Source: Saprospiraceae bacterium UBA2329
Lineage (GTDB): Bacteria; Bacteroidota; Bacteroidia; Chitinophagales; Saprospiraceae
Length of the DNA stretch: 30,246 nucleotides
NCBI GenBank assembly: GCA_002344975.1
Contig: DDUV01000117.1
Location: forward strand, 1-30,246
Direction: 5' to 3'
Each line of letters begins with the position of its first letter. Position 1 is the stretch's first letter. A program made the translations under genes and the position numbers. A model generated the notes under the pieces. The model saw nothing but the letters and a program-made list of their open reading frames with translations. It was not told where the DNA came from and searched no databases. Below, in pieces: positions 6,163 to 14,155 of this stretch.

Positions 6163-7127
6163 TTATCGCACAGTTTCCAATGCTGTTTGATCCAGAAGTT
6201 TTGCCAAAGACAGGCTGAAATGGAGCGGCAAAAGCGGGCTTTCCCGCAGCCCGGCGTCTAAACACCGCATCACTTCCTCCGCCTCAAACTGATACCCCAG
6301 GCCGGGGTAATCGAACCGAAACACTTCGGGCGTACTGCCTTTCCGGTGCAAAGTCAGTTCGCGGGCATGGTGCCAGCGGCTGTGCAGATGAATATGGCCG
6401 GTAGTTCCATAAATCTGCGCCTCTATCGGCGTGTCGTAGCGGATGTTGGCATGCAGATGGGCCAATGCTCCATTATCGTATTCAAACATCATTCCTGTAT
6501 CCTCATCCACGCCGCTGGGGCCGAATGCAGAAGCCGCCCGTATGCGTGCGGGTATTCCCAACACCAGCAATGCCAAAAATGCAGGATAAATGCCGATGTC
6601 GAGCAGGGCGCCGCCGCCGAACGCGGGGTTGAACAGCCTCCCTTCGGGGTCATAGCGGGCAGCAAAACCGAAGTCGGCCTTTACTGCCGTCACTTGCCCT
6701 ATGGCATTGGATTGAATGAGTTCCAGCATCGTCAGGGTAGGCGGCATGAATCGCGTCCACACTGCTTCCATCAAAAAAGCATTGTGCCGGGCCGACGCGT
6801 CCATCATACGTTCCACCTGCGAAGCATTCATGGCCAATGGCTTTTCGCAAGCACGGCCTTGCCCTGCTCCAGACACATCATGGCAGCTTCGCAATGAGCA
6901 ACGTGTGGCGTAGCAATATATATAATGTCCACATCGGGACAAGCAGCTAAGGCTTCGTAAGAACCAAAATGCAGGGGGGCGTCGTGCCTGCGGGCGAAAT
7001 CGGCAGCGCGATCTTCCGAGCGGGAAGCGGCAGCCGTTAGTCGGGCCTGGGGCAGGAGAGCGAGATCGGCGGCAAATTTTTCGGCTATTTTTCCAATTCC
7101 GAGTATGCCCCAGCGGTAATTTTTCAT
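6163..7127 (-). pseudogene. Gfo/Idh/MocA-family oxidoreductase broken by a -1 frameshift
   Basis: Two overlapping frames together give one normal oxidoreductase of about 321 residues. The first frame starts MKNYRWGILGIGKIAEKF (Rossmann GxGxxA motif) and runs through DIIYIATPHVAHCEAAM to GKAVL. It then goes out of frame and ends at AKSHWP. The second frame resumes with EKPLAMNASQVERMM and continues to the end through the family's beta-sheet domain. The conserved strand should read GKAVLCEKPLA. On the reverse strand the sequence GTGCTTGCGAAAAG needs one more T (about 6848-6851) to encode it. All other features are intact, so this is either a recent inactivating deletion or a sequencing error. 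Members use NAD(P) to oxidise or reduce sugars and related polyols. The true substrate is unknown. Confidence 0.85.
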
Positions 7128-7192
7128 GGTTGTGGTCAATTTGAGCGCAAAAGCTGTTAAAAAAGCAGTAGCGCCCGGCTTCTTTGTGCCGG

Positions 7193-7200
7193 TAACTTTG
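7193..7200 (+). promoter_or_regulatory. Candidate -7 box for the secreted protein gene
   Basis: TAACTTTG matches TAnnTTTG and lies 41 bases upstream of the ATG at 7242. No convincing TTG occurs about 20 bases earlier. Confidence 0.45.
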
Positions 7201-7241
7201 CGGCGTAAAAATCACCCAATTGTTTCATTAAACCATTGAAA

Positions 7242-7859
7242 ATGAAGAAGATTTTGAGAAATGCTCTTTTGAAAACGCTTTTTATGGCTGTTTTCGCCCT
7301 TACTTTAAGTACCCTGAGCGCCACTCCGGCCGCCACTTTGCGCATCGAAAAGGTAAGCACCGGCTATAAGCAGGTGTCGGTAGAACTGGCCGGATTTGCC
7401 GGACCTGTATCACTGATGCTGAAGTCGGAAAAACAAGAAATCTTAGTGAATGAGTCGGTACCGGTCGGCGCGGCTTTCGCCAAAATATTCAACCTGTCTC
7501 AATTGCCGGCCGGCCGTTACGAGTTGCACGTCGGTTCTGAGACCAAAGATGTAGTACAGCCTTTGACGGTCACGGAGGCCGATGTGATCCTGACAGAGGG
7601 GCAGCGCCGCGAGTTTTTTGCACCTACCGCACTCCTGCGCGGCCGCAATCTGGACTTCAACTGGTTCAGCAGCCGCATCGTCGGGCAAGTGGAAGTCGTC
7701 ATTTTGGATGATAACGGAGTTCCATTTTTTAAGGACGCCGTCAAAAACGTCTTTCGGGTAGAGCGCCGCTATCGCCTCGAACACCTGCCGCGCGGGCAAT
7801 ACACGCTGCGATTCACTACTCCGCACAAAACGTACTACCAGTCCATCGCGCTGAACTGA
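7242..7859 (+). CDS. Secreted hypothetical protein with two beta-sandwich-like modules
   Basis: A 205-residue protein with a clear signal peptide (MKKILRNALLKTLFMAVFALTLS, cut probably after SATPA near residue 30). The mature part contains two similar modules, each ending in a Leu-Pro-x-Gly turn: LPAGRYELHVGS near residue 88 and LPRGQYTLRFTT near residue 190. This pattern is typical of T9SS-era Bacteroidota beta-sandwich proteins (compare the final strand of type A sorting domains), but there is no FPNP start motif, so a sorting domain is not claimed. It may be periplasmic or lipid-anchored through partners. The function is unknown. The ATG at 7242 is preferred to a TTG two codons earlier. 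Confidence 0.8.
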   Translation: MKKILRNALLKTLFMAVFALTLSTLSATPAATLRIEKVSTGYKQVSVELAGFAGPVSLMLKSEKQEILVNESVPVGAAFAKIFNLSQLPAGRYELHVGSETKDVVQPLTVTEADVILTEGQRREFFAPTALLRGRNLDFNWFSSRIVGQVEVVILDDNGVPFFKDAVKNVFRVERRYRLEHLPRGQYTLRFTTPHKTYYQSIALN

Positions 7860-7898
7860 GTTTTTTTTGCAGACATCATACATTAGGTTTCATTTACA

Positions 7899-7931
7899 CG
7901 GCCCGCGGGAATAGCCTGCGGGCTGTTTTTT
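7899..7931 (+). terminator. Intrinsic terminator after the secreted protein gene
   Basis: GCCCGC (7901-7906) pairs with GCGGGC (7918-7923), extended by two further pairs including a G-T. A run of T residues (7925-7931) follows. Confidence 0.8.
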
Positions 7932-8047
7932 GGGGGGAAAACAGACACTTCGTATTAAATCTGGCGGATTAGAGGCGTCGTGTAAAAAGGAGTGTCTCGC
8001 TGCTGCCCCCCCAAATGTTAAACTCCCAAAAAACCTCCCTCGCCCTC
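7932..8047. other. Non-coding stretch before the RHS promoter
   Basis: No gene is supported between the terminator and the RHS promoter. The only notable element is a C7 run near 8005-8012. A 92-codon ORF here spans the promoter and the C10 tract and is judged spurious. Confidence 0.5.
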
Positions 8048-8078
8048 TTGACTTTTTAAAAATTCGCCCCTATTTTTG
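8048..8078 (+). promoter_or_regulatory. Strong candidate promoter of the RHS toxin gene
   Basis: TTG (8048-8050), 20 bases, TATTTTTG (8071-8078): a full match to the Bacteroidota consensus with ideal spacing. The predicted start of transcription, about 8085, is roughly 27 bases before an ATG at 8112 but about 145 bases before the first usable start of the long frame. Confidence 0.7.
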
Positions 8079-8111
8079 CACCAGTTCTTTAACCCGAAAA
8101 TATTTAACCTC

Positions 8112-8227
8112 ATGCAGAAGATTATTTTGCCCCCCCCCCTGTTTGGAGTGCTTTAAATTTTTTAACTCAGTATCAGGCATATACGGCCCTGTTATTACCA
8201 TTCCATAGATTTATCTTTTCAGCCCTA
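8112..8227 (+). pseudogene. Likely original 5' end of the RHS gene, out of frame at a C10 tract
   Basis: The ATG at 8112 starts MQKIILPPP and then stops at TAA (8154-8156). Between them is a run of ten C residues (8130-8139). With eleven or eight Cs, the reading would continue P-V-W-S-A-L-N-F-L-T-Q and on through FHRFIFSALLMMNAWLLTA into the long RHS frame without a stop, giving a much better leader segment than starting at 8228. The promoter distance also suits 8112. The tract therefore either switches the gene by slipped-strand mispairing or is a homopolymer sequencing error. Confidence 0.6.
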
Positions 8228-11200
8228 TTGATGATGAATGCATGGTTGTTGACGGCACAAGTGACCTCGTCCGGCATACAATTGCCACCATCACCGGAAG
8301 CTTCCGGCATGGGCAAATACGGCGATATTCCCGTTGGGGAACACGCAGGAACAGCTAATGTAAGCGTTCCGATTTATGAGATTCAAACGCGACAAGGGGC
8401 TGTACCCATATCGTTGAATTACCACACAGGCGGCGTGCGGGTAGCACAAGAAGCAGAATGGACGGGCTTAGGTTGGTCGCTTCAGGCCGGCGGTTCCATA
8501 ACGCGCGCTATCAGAGGTTTGGACGATTTCGGAGATCATGTCGGGCATTGTGTCAATGCGCCATTCGAAAATTATTATCAGCGAGGCATCGGCAACAATG
8601 CGTCGGGCAGCCCCAGGGGAAATTTGATAAATCCCGGCTATTATGAGTATGCGAGCGATCTTGGCGCCGACTTTACCTGTATGGTAGATCGTCATATCAC
8701 CGGCATCCCCGTGCGCATTACAGCTCCCGACGGAGTAAAAGCCACCACACAATACAACTGTACTTATTTGGTACCCTCCTTGTTTCGAGAGACCTATACA
8801 GACGGAACCTCCATTGTTCAAAGTCAGGTTTTACAGTTCAATACGCAGGGCTATCCTGTATCCTTGCAGATATTTGGCTTTCCATCCAATGAATCGTATG
8901 TTTGGAATAACGGCTTGTTGGAGTCAAAATCTTACCTGAACTGGCAACATCATTTCGATTATTACACCAACAGAACACTGAAAAGCTCGCAGGGCATAGA
9001 TGGGCAGAAGGCTGAGTTTATTTATGATCCTTACCAGCGGCTTTACCAAATCAAAGCCAGACCTTTCGAGCCGGGATCAACGAACTTCCACATACAGACG
9101 GAAATTACCTACCAGATGGGCGGTAACAATGTGGTCAGGTCAAAAACTACTTATTCGGATGCTCCGAGCCGGATTGTAGAAAAACATTTTGATGGTTTAG
9201 GGCGTCCTGTCAGGGAAATACTCAATGGTGTTTTGAAAAAACATATCGTTTACGACCAATCAGACAGGGTACAACGGCAAACCCTGTTGCCGGGCAATTA
9301 TGTCGCATTTGAATACGACGGCTCGCCGCTTGGTCGAATGATATTGGAATTACTGCCCGATGGCGCCACCCGCAAACACAAATTTACAGTATCGGAAAAT
9401 TGCCCGGGAACAGCAGTGACGGACGAAAAAGGAAATACATCGCAGATGTATCAGGATTTTCTGGGACGCCAAAGCAAGATAAAGGATGCACTGAACCATA
9501 ATACGACATTCAAATATTTTAAACATGGCGGGGTAAAAACGGTACAACCTCCCTCCGGCAGCGCCTATACCTACCAATACGACAACCGCCGCCGCCTGAT
9601 TTACAAAAAAATACCCGGCGCGCGGGCGCAGATACTCCGCTACTACGACGAGAACAACCTGCTGAAATACACCATTGACGGCAAGGGGCAGCGCATAGAC
9701 CACTACTACGACGAGTACCTGCGCGAGCGCCGCACCACCTTGGCCACAGTGACCAACTGGGACCCCCAAAGCAGCAGCGCCTCGCACGGAGCGCCCGGCA
9801 GCGACATCCTCATCACCCGCTATGGAGAGGAGTTCCCCGATCTGCCGCAGATTTACAAAGGCCGGGTGCGCCAAACCGAAGCCAAACTCTTTGGCGACGG
9901 CCCGGTGACGGCTTCCGGCTTTACGCAGACCACCTTCAGTTACGACAATTTCGGGCGCGCCATCAACCGCAGCGAGACCTTTCCCCTGCTGCCCGGCAGC
10001 GGCACGGGTACCGACACCTGGGAACTGCTGTTCGACCATGCCGACCGGCTGAAATTCGAGGGCCGCAGCCACGCCGGCGCGGCCTCCGTTTCCACCACTC
10101 ACTCGCATGAATACGACCACTTCGGGCGCGAGCTTTACTACTCCTTCGGCGCAGGCCAGCCCTCCGGCGCAGCGGTGGCCATGAACTGGAACGACCGCGA
10201 CCAGATGACTTCCAAAAAACTCGGCTATGCCGGCAACCTCTCGCTCGACCTCATCGGCTACCGCTACAACGAACGCGGCTGGCTCACCGACATCAACGAC
10301 GTCATCCGCGAGCGCTGGGAAACGCCCTACGCCATCTGCCAGGGCGAGGCCGGCGAGGAGGAAACCTCCCAGCAGGAAGAAAAAGTGCCCCTGAGCGAAC
10401 TGCTCCAAATGCTGTGCCGGGGCGAAAGTGTGGCCGTACAAGGCGCCGACCCCTGCGCGCAGGGCGACTGCACGGATGAATTGGCCGACCGCATCATCGA
10501 AATCCGGCACGAGGTAGCCCTCGGCGGGCCGCGCCCCACCGTGACCCTCAGTCTGCACGGTCTGCACATCGGCGGTACGCCCATCGGGCTGCCCCGACTG
10601 CCCTATCGCTGGGACTTCGGGCCGGCGGGCTTGACCCAAAACGACAGTCTGGCCCTGCTGAGCGACCTGAGCGTCTGGCTGCAAACCAACGGCTACCGCT
10701 TCGACAGCCTGCAACTGCGCCTGCTGCCGCCCGACTGGAACCAAAAATCTTCCACTGTGGGTCTGCGCCTGAGCATCCTGCAAACCAACCTCTCGCTGAG
10801 CCACGCCTTTTACAGCATCAACAACCAGACGCCCTACAGCCGCGTGACGGTCCGCAAGGAAAACATACGCTTTGTAGCCTGCCGGGCCATTCCCACCCCC
10901 GAACAGGAACCCCGCATCATCGGCCTGGCGCAGAGCACCTCGCAGTTGCAGTACCCTACGGCGCTGTACAGGGTGCGCATGGACAACAGCGCGGCACCCG
11001 TGTGGCGCTTCGGAGGCGAACTCGTGACCGCCGGGCAAAACTACCGCCGCGAACTGCGCATTCCGGTGCAAAACGCACAGGAGCGATTCAGCATCCTGAT
11101 GACCGGCGACAGCATTCCGGTGGTGTGGACACTGGCCCAATTGCTGACCCAACGGCAGCAAAACGGCCTGTCGGGCGTGGCCTCCATAGAGCGGGTGATA

Positions 11201-13234
11201 GAAAAAACCAACACCAATCCCTGCACCCTGCCGCCGCTCAATTGCAGTGAAAAACAGACAGAACTGCAAAACGCCGCCCTGGCGCAGATACAAAACCTGC
11301 TGTGCAGCACCAACGCCGCACAACTGAGCTACCCCGTCACGCTGTATCAGGTGGCGCTGTGCAACGGCGGCACGGCATATATTCTGGGGCAACAACAACT
11401 GCAAATGCTGCCGCAACCCGTGCAGATCATCGCGCAGCTCCCCATCACCGGCCCCGATCAGGCCCTGACGGTAGTCGTCACCCGGCGCCGGCCCCTGTTG
11501 GCCATGAAGTTCCGCTACGAACCCAACGGCAACATCCGCGAACTGCAATGGAAAGTGACCCGCCAGGATGTAAAATACTACGAAAACGACTACGACCCCA
11601 TCAACCGCCTGCTGGGCAGCAACTACGGCATAGAGCGCGAAGTGCAGCCGGCCATAGGCGCGGCCTACATAGAGCGCGTGAACACGCAGGACTACAACGA
11701 GTTCGGCATCGAATACGACCCCATCGGCAACATCAAAAAGCTGAGCCGCCGGGGACTGATACCCGCAGCCGACTGCTTCACGCCGGGACTGATAGACAAT
11801 CTGAGCTACTCCTACGGCGATGAAGGCCGACTGACGGCGGTGAGCGACGCAGCGCCCGAACCCTACCGACAGGAGGGCTTCAAGCCTGCCGCAGCGGGCG
11901 GGCCACAGGCAACACACTACCAGTACGACCACAACGGCAACCTGACCGACGACGCGCACAAGAACATGCAGTTCGACTACAATTTCCTCAATCTGGCGCT
12001 GAATATCACTACAACACAGGGCACACTGCACTTTTTGTACGATGCCACCGGAAGAAAGTGGGCCAAGAGTGGCCCCGACGGCATCCGCTTCTACGCAGGA
12101 AACATCGAGTACTTGGATGGAAAAATACAGCACATCGCCTTCCCGGACGGCAGACTTGTGGCGGAATACAACACATCCGGCACGAGCGTAACAGGCTATA
12201 GATCAGAATACTTCCGCACGGACCACCTCGGCAATACCCGCCTGACTTTCTCGGATTTCAATCAGGACGGCCTCATCTCCTGGAAACTGCCCACCGCAGG
12301 GCCTGCCGCACAGGAGAGCGAGATCACATCCGAAAATCATTACTACCCGTTTGGGCTGAGCCAGAAGGGGCCTTGGTATGCGAGCGTGGCGCCGGAGAAT
12401 AAGTACCGCTACAACGGCAAGGAGTGGAATGATGAGTGGGGGCTTGGCCTGTATGACTTCGGCAACCGCTGGCATGACCCGACGCTGGGACGGTTTACTA
12501 CGGTGGACAGGTTTGCGGAGAAGTATGCCTTCCAGTCGGCTTATGTGATGGCCGCCAATGACCCGATGAAATTTGTGGATGTGAATGGGGATAGTATTTT
12601 TATACGAACAGGCAAGGGAAAAGAAAATATTGCGCTATATGACAATGGGGTGGTTACAAATAGAGATGGTACTAAATATACAGGAAAGGGTGTTAAAGAA
12701 AGAAAAGACGGCTCTGTGAAATTACAAGGATTCTTGAAGCAAACAGTCAACGCTTTAGATAAAATACGATCTGGAGGGCCAGTCGGAAGTAATTTAGTTT
12801 CAACTTTAGAAAAAGATAATGACATATTCGTTATCACTAAAGGACCCGTTAACGATGCAAGAGGGAGAGCAGTTCACTTCAATCCTGCAAGCTTTGAGGC
12901 GGGTTTAGATGTTAATGGATCGAGAAACACATCTCCATTTGTCTCGTTAGCACATGAATTAGCCCACGCTCTAGATTGGGATAACGGATCAATTGATACC
13001 AGAACATGGATCACTTACAGTGATAATAAGACTACGTCAACTCGTGCAGAGATATATGCCAGCCATGTAGAGAACCAAATTAGAGCCGAAAACAATCTCC
13101 CATTAAGGGAATTTTATGGTATTGATCAAGGCAAAGGAGTTGGTCGGCTGTTAATACCCGGTACTCGAATGAGCGCCCATTACATGCAAACGCAGAAGGT
13201 TCCAACGCTTATTCAAATACCTTTTAAATACTAA
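8228..13234 (+). CDS. RHS/YD-repeat polymorphic toxin with C-terminal M91-like zinc-metallopeptidase tip
   Basis: A 1,668-codon RHS protein. Numbering starts at TTG 8228, with ATG codons following at once. Residues 13-100 (LPPSPEASGMGKYGD, then VPISLNYHTGGV) form the N-terminal module common in Bacteroidota RHS proteins. YD repeats occupy about 330-690 and 1090-1320, separated by a roughly 390-residue block without repeats (about 695-1088). The core ends at 1323-1456 with EYFRTDHLGNTRLTF, YNGKEWND, YDFGNRWHDPTLGRF and ANDPMKFVDVNGDS, the usual boundary of the variable tip. The tip carries HELAHALD (His1576, Glu1577, His1580), a zinc HExxH site; RAEIYASHVEN downstream may supply a third ligand. 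RHS shells encapsulate a C-terminal toxin, and M91 peptidases occur as such tips. No T6SS, PAAR or TcB/TcC partner is in the window, so the export route is unknown. The AT-rich tip implies separate origin. Confidence 0.9.
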   Translation: MMMNAWLLTAQVTSSGIQLPPSPEASGMGKYGDIPVGEHAGTANVSVPIYEIQTRQGAVPISLNYHTGGVRVAQEAEWTGLGWSLQAGGSITRAIRGLDDFGDHVGHCVNAPFENYYQRGIGNNASGSPRGNLINPGYYEYASDLGADFTCMVDRHITGIPVRITAPDGVKATTQYNCTYLVPSLFRETYTDGTSIVQSQVLQFNTQGYPVSLQIFGFPSNESYVWNNGLLESKSYLNWQHHFDYYTNRTLKSSQGIDGQKAEFIYDPYQRLYQIKARPFEPGSTNFHIQTEITYQMGGNNVVRSKTTYSDAPSRIVEKHFDGLGRPVREILNGVLKKHIVYDQSDRVQRQTLLPGNYVAFEYDGSPLGRMILELLPDGATRKHKFTVSENCPGTAVTDEKGNTSQMYQDFLGRQSKIKDALNHNTTFKYFKHGGVKTVQPPSGSAYTYQYDNRRRLIYKKIPGARAQILRYYDENNLLKYTIDGKGQRIDHYYDEYLRERRTTLATVTNWDPQSSSASHGAPGSDILITRYGEEFPDLPQIYKGRVRQTEAKLFGDGPVTASGFTQTTFSYDNFGRAINRSETFPLLPGSGTGTDTWELLFDHADRLKFEGRSHAGAASVSTTHSHEYDHFGRELYYSFGAGQPSGAAVAMNWNDRDQMTSKKLGYAGNLSLDLIGYRYNERGWLTDINDVIRERWETPYAICQGEAGEEETSQQEEKVPLSELLQMLCRGESVAVQGADPCAQGDCTDELADRIIEIRHEVALGGPRPTVTLSLHGLHIGGTPIGLPRLPYRWDFGPAGLTQNDSLALLSDLSVWLQTNGYRFDSLQLRLLPPDWNQKSSTVGLRLSILQTNLSLSHAFYSINNQTPYSRVTVRKENIRFVACRAIPTPEQEPRIIGLAQSTSQLQYPTALYRVRMDNSAAPVWRFGGELVTAGQNYRRELRIPVQNAQERFSILMTGDSIPVVWTLAQLLTQRQQNGLSGVASIERVIEKTNTNPCTLPPLNCSEKQTELQNAALAQIQNLLCSTNAAQLSYPVTLYQVALCNGGTAYILGQQQLQMLPQPVQIIAQLPITGPDQALTVVVTRRRPLLAMKFRYEPNGNIRELQWKVTRQDVKYYENDYDPINRLLGSNYGIEREVQPAIGAAYIERVNTQDYNEFGIEYDPIGNIKKLSRRGLIPAADCFTPGLIDNLSYSYGDEGRLTAVSDAAPEPYRQEGFKPAAAGGPQATHYQYDHNGNLTDDAHKNMQFDYNFLNLALNITTTQGTLHFLYDATGRKWAKSGPDGIRFYAGNIEYLDGKIQHIAFPDGRLVAEYNTSGTSVTGYRSEYFRTDHLGNTRLTFSDFNQDGLISWKLPTAGPAAQESEITSENHYYPFGLSQKGPWYASVAPENKYRYNGKEWNDEWGLGLYDFGNRWHDPTLGRFTTVDRFAEKYAFQSAYVMAANDPMKFVDVNGDSIFIRTGKGKENIALYDNGVVTNRDGTKYTGKGVKERKDGSVKLQGFLKQTVNALDKIRSGGPVGSNLVSTLEKDNDIFVITKGPVNDARGRAVHFNPASFEAGLDVNGSRNTSPFVSLAHELAHALDWDNGSIDTRTWITYSDNKTTSTRAEIYASHVENQIRAENNLPLREFYGIDQGKGVGRLLIPGTRMSAHYMQTQKVPTLIQIPFKY

Positions 13235-13238
13235 CAAT

Positions 13239-13727
13239 ATGAAATCTGTTTTTTTATGTGTATTCTTGCTGATGCAGGGAGGTATTTATTCTCAAATCGG
13301 TTCTGTTATTGAATTTATCGACCCTTCGCTTTTTAAAGGTAAAGGTGTGATATTTGTAGAGAATTTATCTCCCCCGATCCAATTGCCGAAAAATGCAAAA
13401 ATAATAAATCTCACTAAAGAACAGGTGTATATTTCAGAATTGATTTTTTTAAATCAATTTTCCCAAAATGCAACTCTCGCATTTTTTAACAACAAGAATA
13501 TAAAGAAATATTTTTGGTATTATAATAGGCAATACTTGGGTTTTAAAGATGAGAATGGGCGTATTAATGTCATCATTAATTTACTTAATTTTCGAAATAA
13601 AAAAATAGCTGAGAAGAAATTTGAGGGTTGGGGAGAAGAATATTTTATTGGCTTCGGTGAATATTATGAGAAAAATACGCTAAGAATTAGCGTCAACATT
13701 GATTTGTGCAAAGTTGACGTATGGTAA
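13239..13727 (+). CDS. Candidate immunity protein for the RHS tip (secreted)
   Basis: A 162-residue protein starting 4 bases after the RHS stop codon, so probably translationally coupled. A signal peptide is visible (MKSVFLCVFLLMQGGIYSQ, cut near residue 19). The mature part is rich in aromatic residues, Lys and Asn (KKYFWYYNRQYLGF, EEYFIGFGEYYEK). I do not recognise the family. Position directly behind the toxin tip and the same AT-rich composition are the usual marks of an immunity gene; that role is inference. A periplasmic or outer-membrane location would mean the peptidase is neutralised before or as it enters the cytoplasm, or that it acts in the envelope. Alternatively it could be an accessory protein rather than an inhibitor. 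Confidence 0.75.
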   Translation: MKSVFLCVFLLMQGGIYSQIGSVIEFIDPSLFKGKGVIFVENLSPPIQLPKNAKIINLTKEQVYISELIFLNQFSQNATLAFFNNKNIKKYFWYYNRQYLGFKDENGRINVIINLLNFRNKKIAEKKFEGWGEEYFIGFGEYYEKNTLRISVNIDLCKVDVW

Positions 13728-13738
13728 CCGCTGGCACA
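13719..13738 (+). pseudogene. Tiny RHS-core scar overlapping the immunity gene end
   Basis: The bases TATGGTAACCGCTGGCAC read in another frame as Y-G-N-R-W-H, matching the GNRWH of the RHS core (12456-12470; 13 of 15 bases the same). It overlaps the last codons of the immunity gene. Such a scar would be expected where a tip and immunity cassette was inserted within an older RHS end, but the match is short. Confidence 0.4.
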
Positions 13739-13740
13739 GG

Positions 13741-13920
13741 GTCTTCTCTCATCCAGAAAAAATTTAAAAAAATCAATCGCTGGTGGCGTGGGACGCTTTA
13801 AGGCGTCCCCGCTACCCTTATCACCCCCGCCGGCGTAGAGTCTTCTATTTAGTCGAAAAAAAATTAAATATTTCAATCGCTGGTAGCGCGGGACGCTTTA
13901 AGGCGTCCCCGCTACCACTA
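13741..13920. repeat. Two tandem 100-bp units each with a strong hairpin
   Basis: Two units have a period of exactly 100 bases, each starting TCTTCT, then an A-rich spacer, then CAATCGCTGGT and a hairpin. In the second unit the hairpin (13882-13916) has arms GGTAGCG-C-GGGACGC and GCGTCCCCGCTACC: a 14-bp stem with one bulged base and loop TTTAAG. The first copy (13782-13816) differs at two positions of the left arm. A smaller hairpin (CTCGTC, TCCT, GACGAG at 13925-13940) follows. This resembles a REP- or MITE-like element. Confidence 0.75.
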
Positions 13921-14040
13921 TCACCTCGTCTCCTGACGAGTAGTAAAAACACTTCATTTTAGCACTAAAATCCGCCACGCCGTGCGTATCTTCGCACCAT
14001 GCCGCACGCTATCAGCATATCACAAGGCAGGCTGCGCTGT

Positions 14041-14155
14041 CGCTTTTATGCCGGAAACATTGAATATCATCGCCAGCTACTGCGCCGAATATTTCCGAAC
14101 GGATCACCTCGGCAATACAAGGCTCACTTTCTCGGACTTCAATCAGGACGGCCTC
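14041..14155 (+). pseudogene. Degraded orphan RHS-core fragment
   Basis: In one frame the sequence reads RFYAGNIEY, like the RHS protein near 12090-12115. After a frame change it reads EYFRTDHLGNTRLTF and SDFNQDGLL, matching RHS nucleotides about 12203-12275 closely at both DNA and protein level. The roughly 80 bases that separate these two motifs in the intact gene are missing. It has no start, no tip and no immunity partner, so it is a remnant, possibly of an older cassette that could serve as homology for recombination. Confidence 0.75.

Noticed and set aside
7930..8208. A 92-codon ORF before the RHS gene
   Set aside because: It runs through the terminator tail, the promoter and the C10 tract, and the sequence shows no domain.
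9350..12133. A 927-codon open frame on the reverse strand inside the RHS gene
   Set aside because: It is antisense to the GC-rich part of RHS. Its product is Val/Gly/Ala-rich without motifs, and the forward frame has clear YD repeats. High third-position GC explains the open antisense frame.
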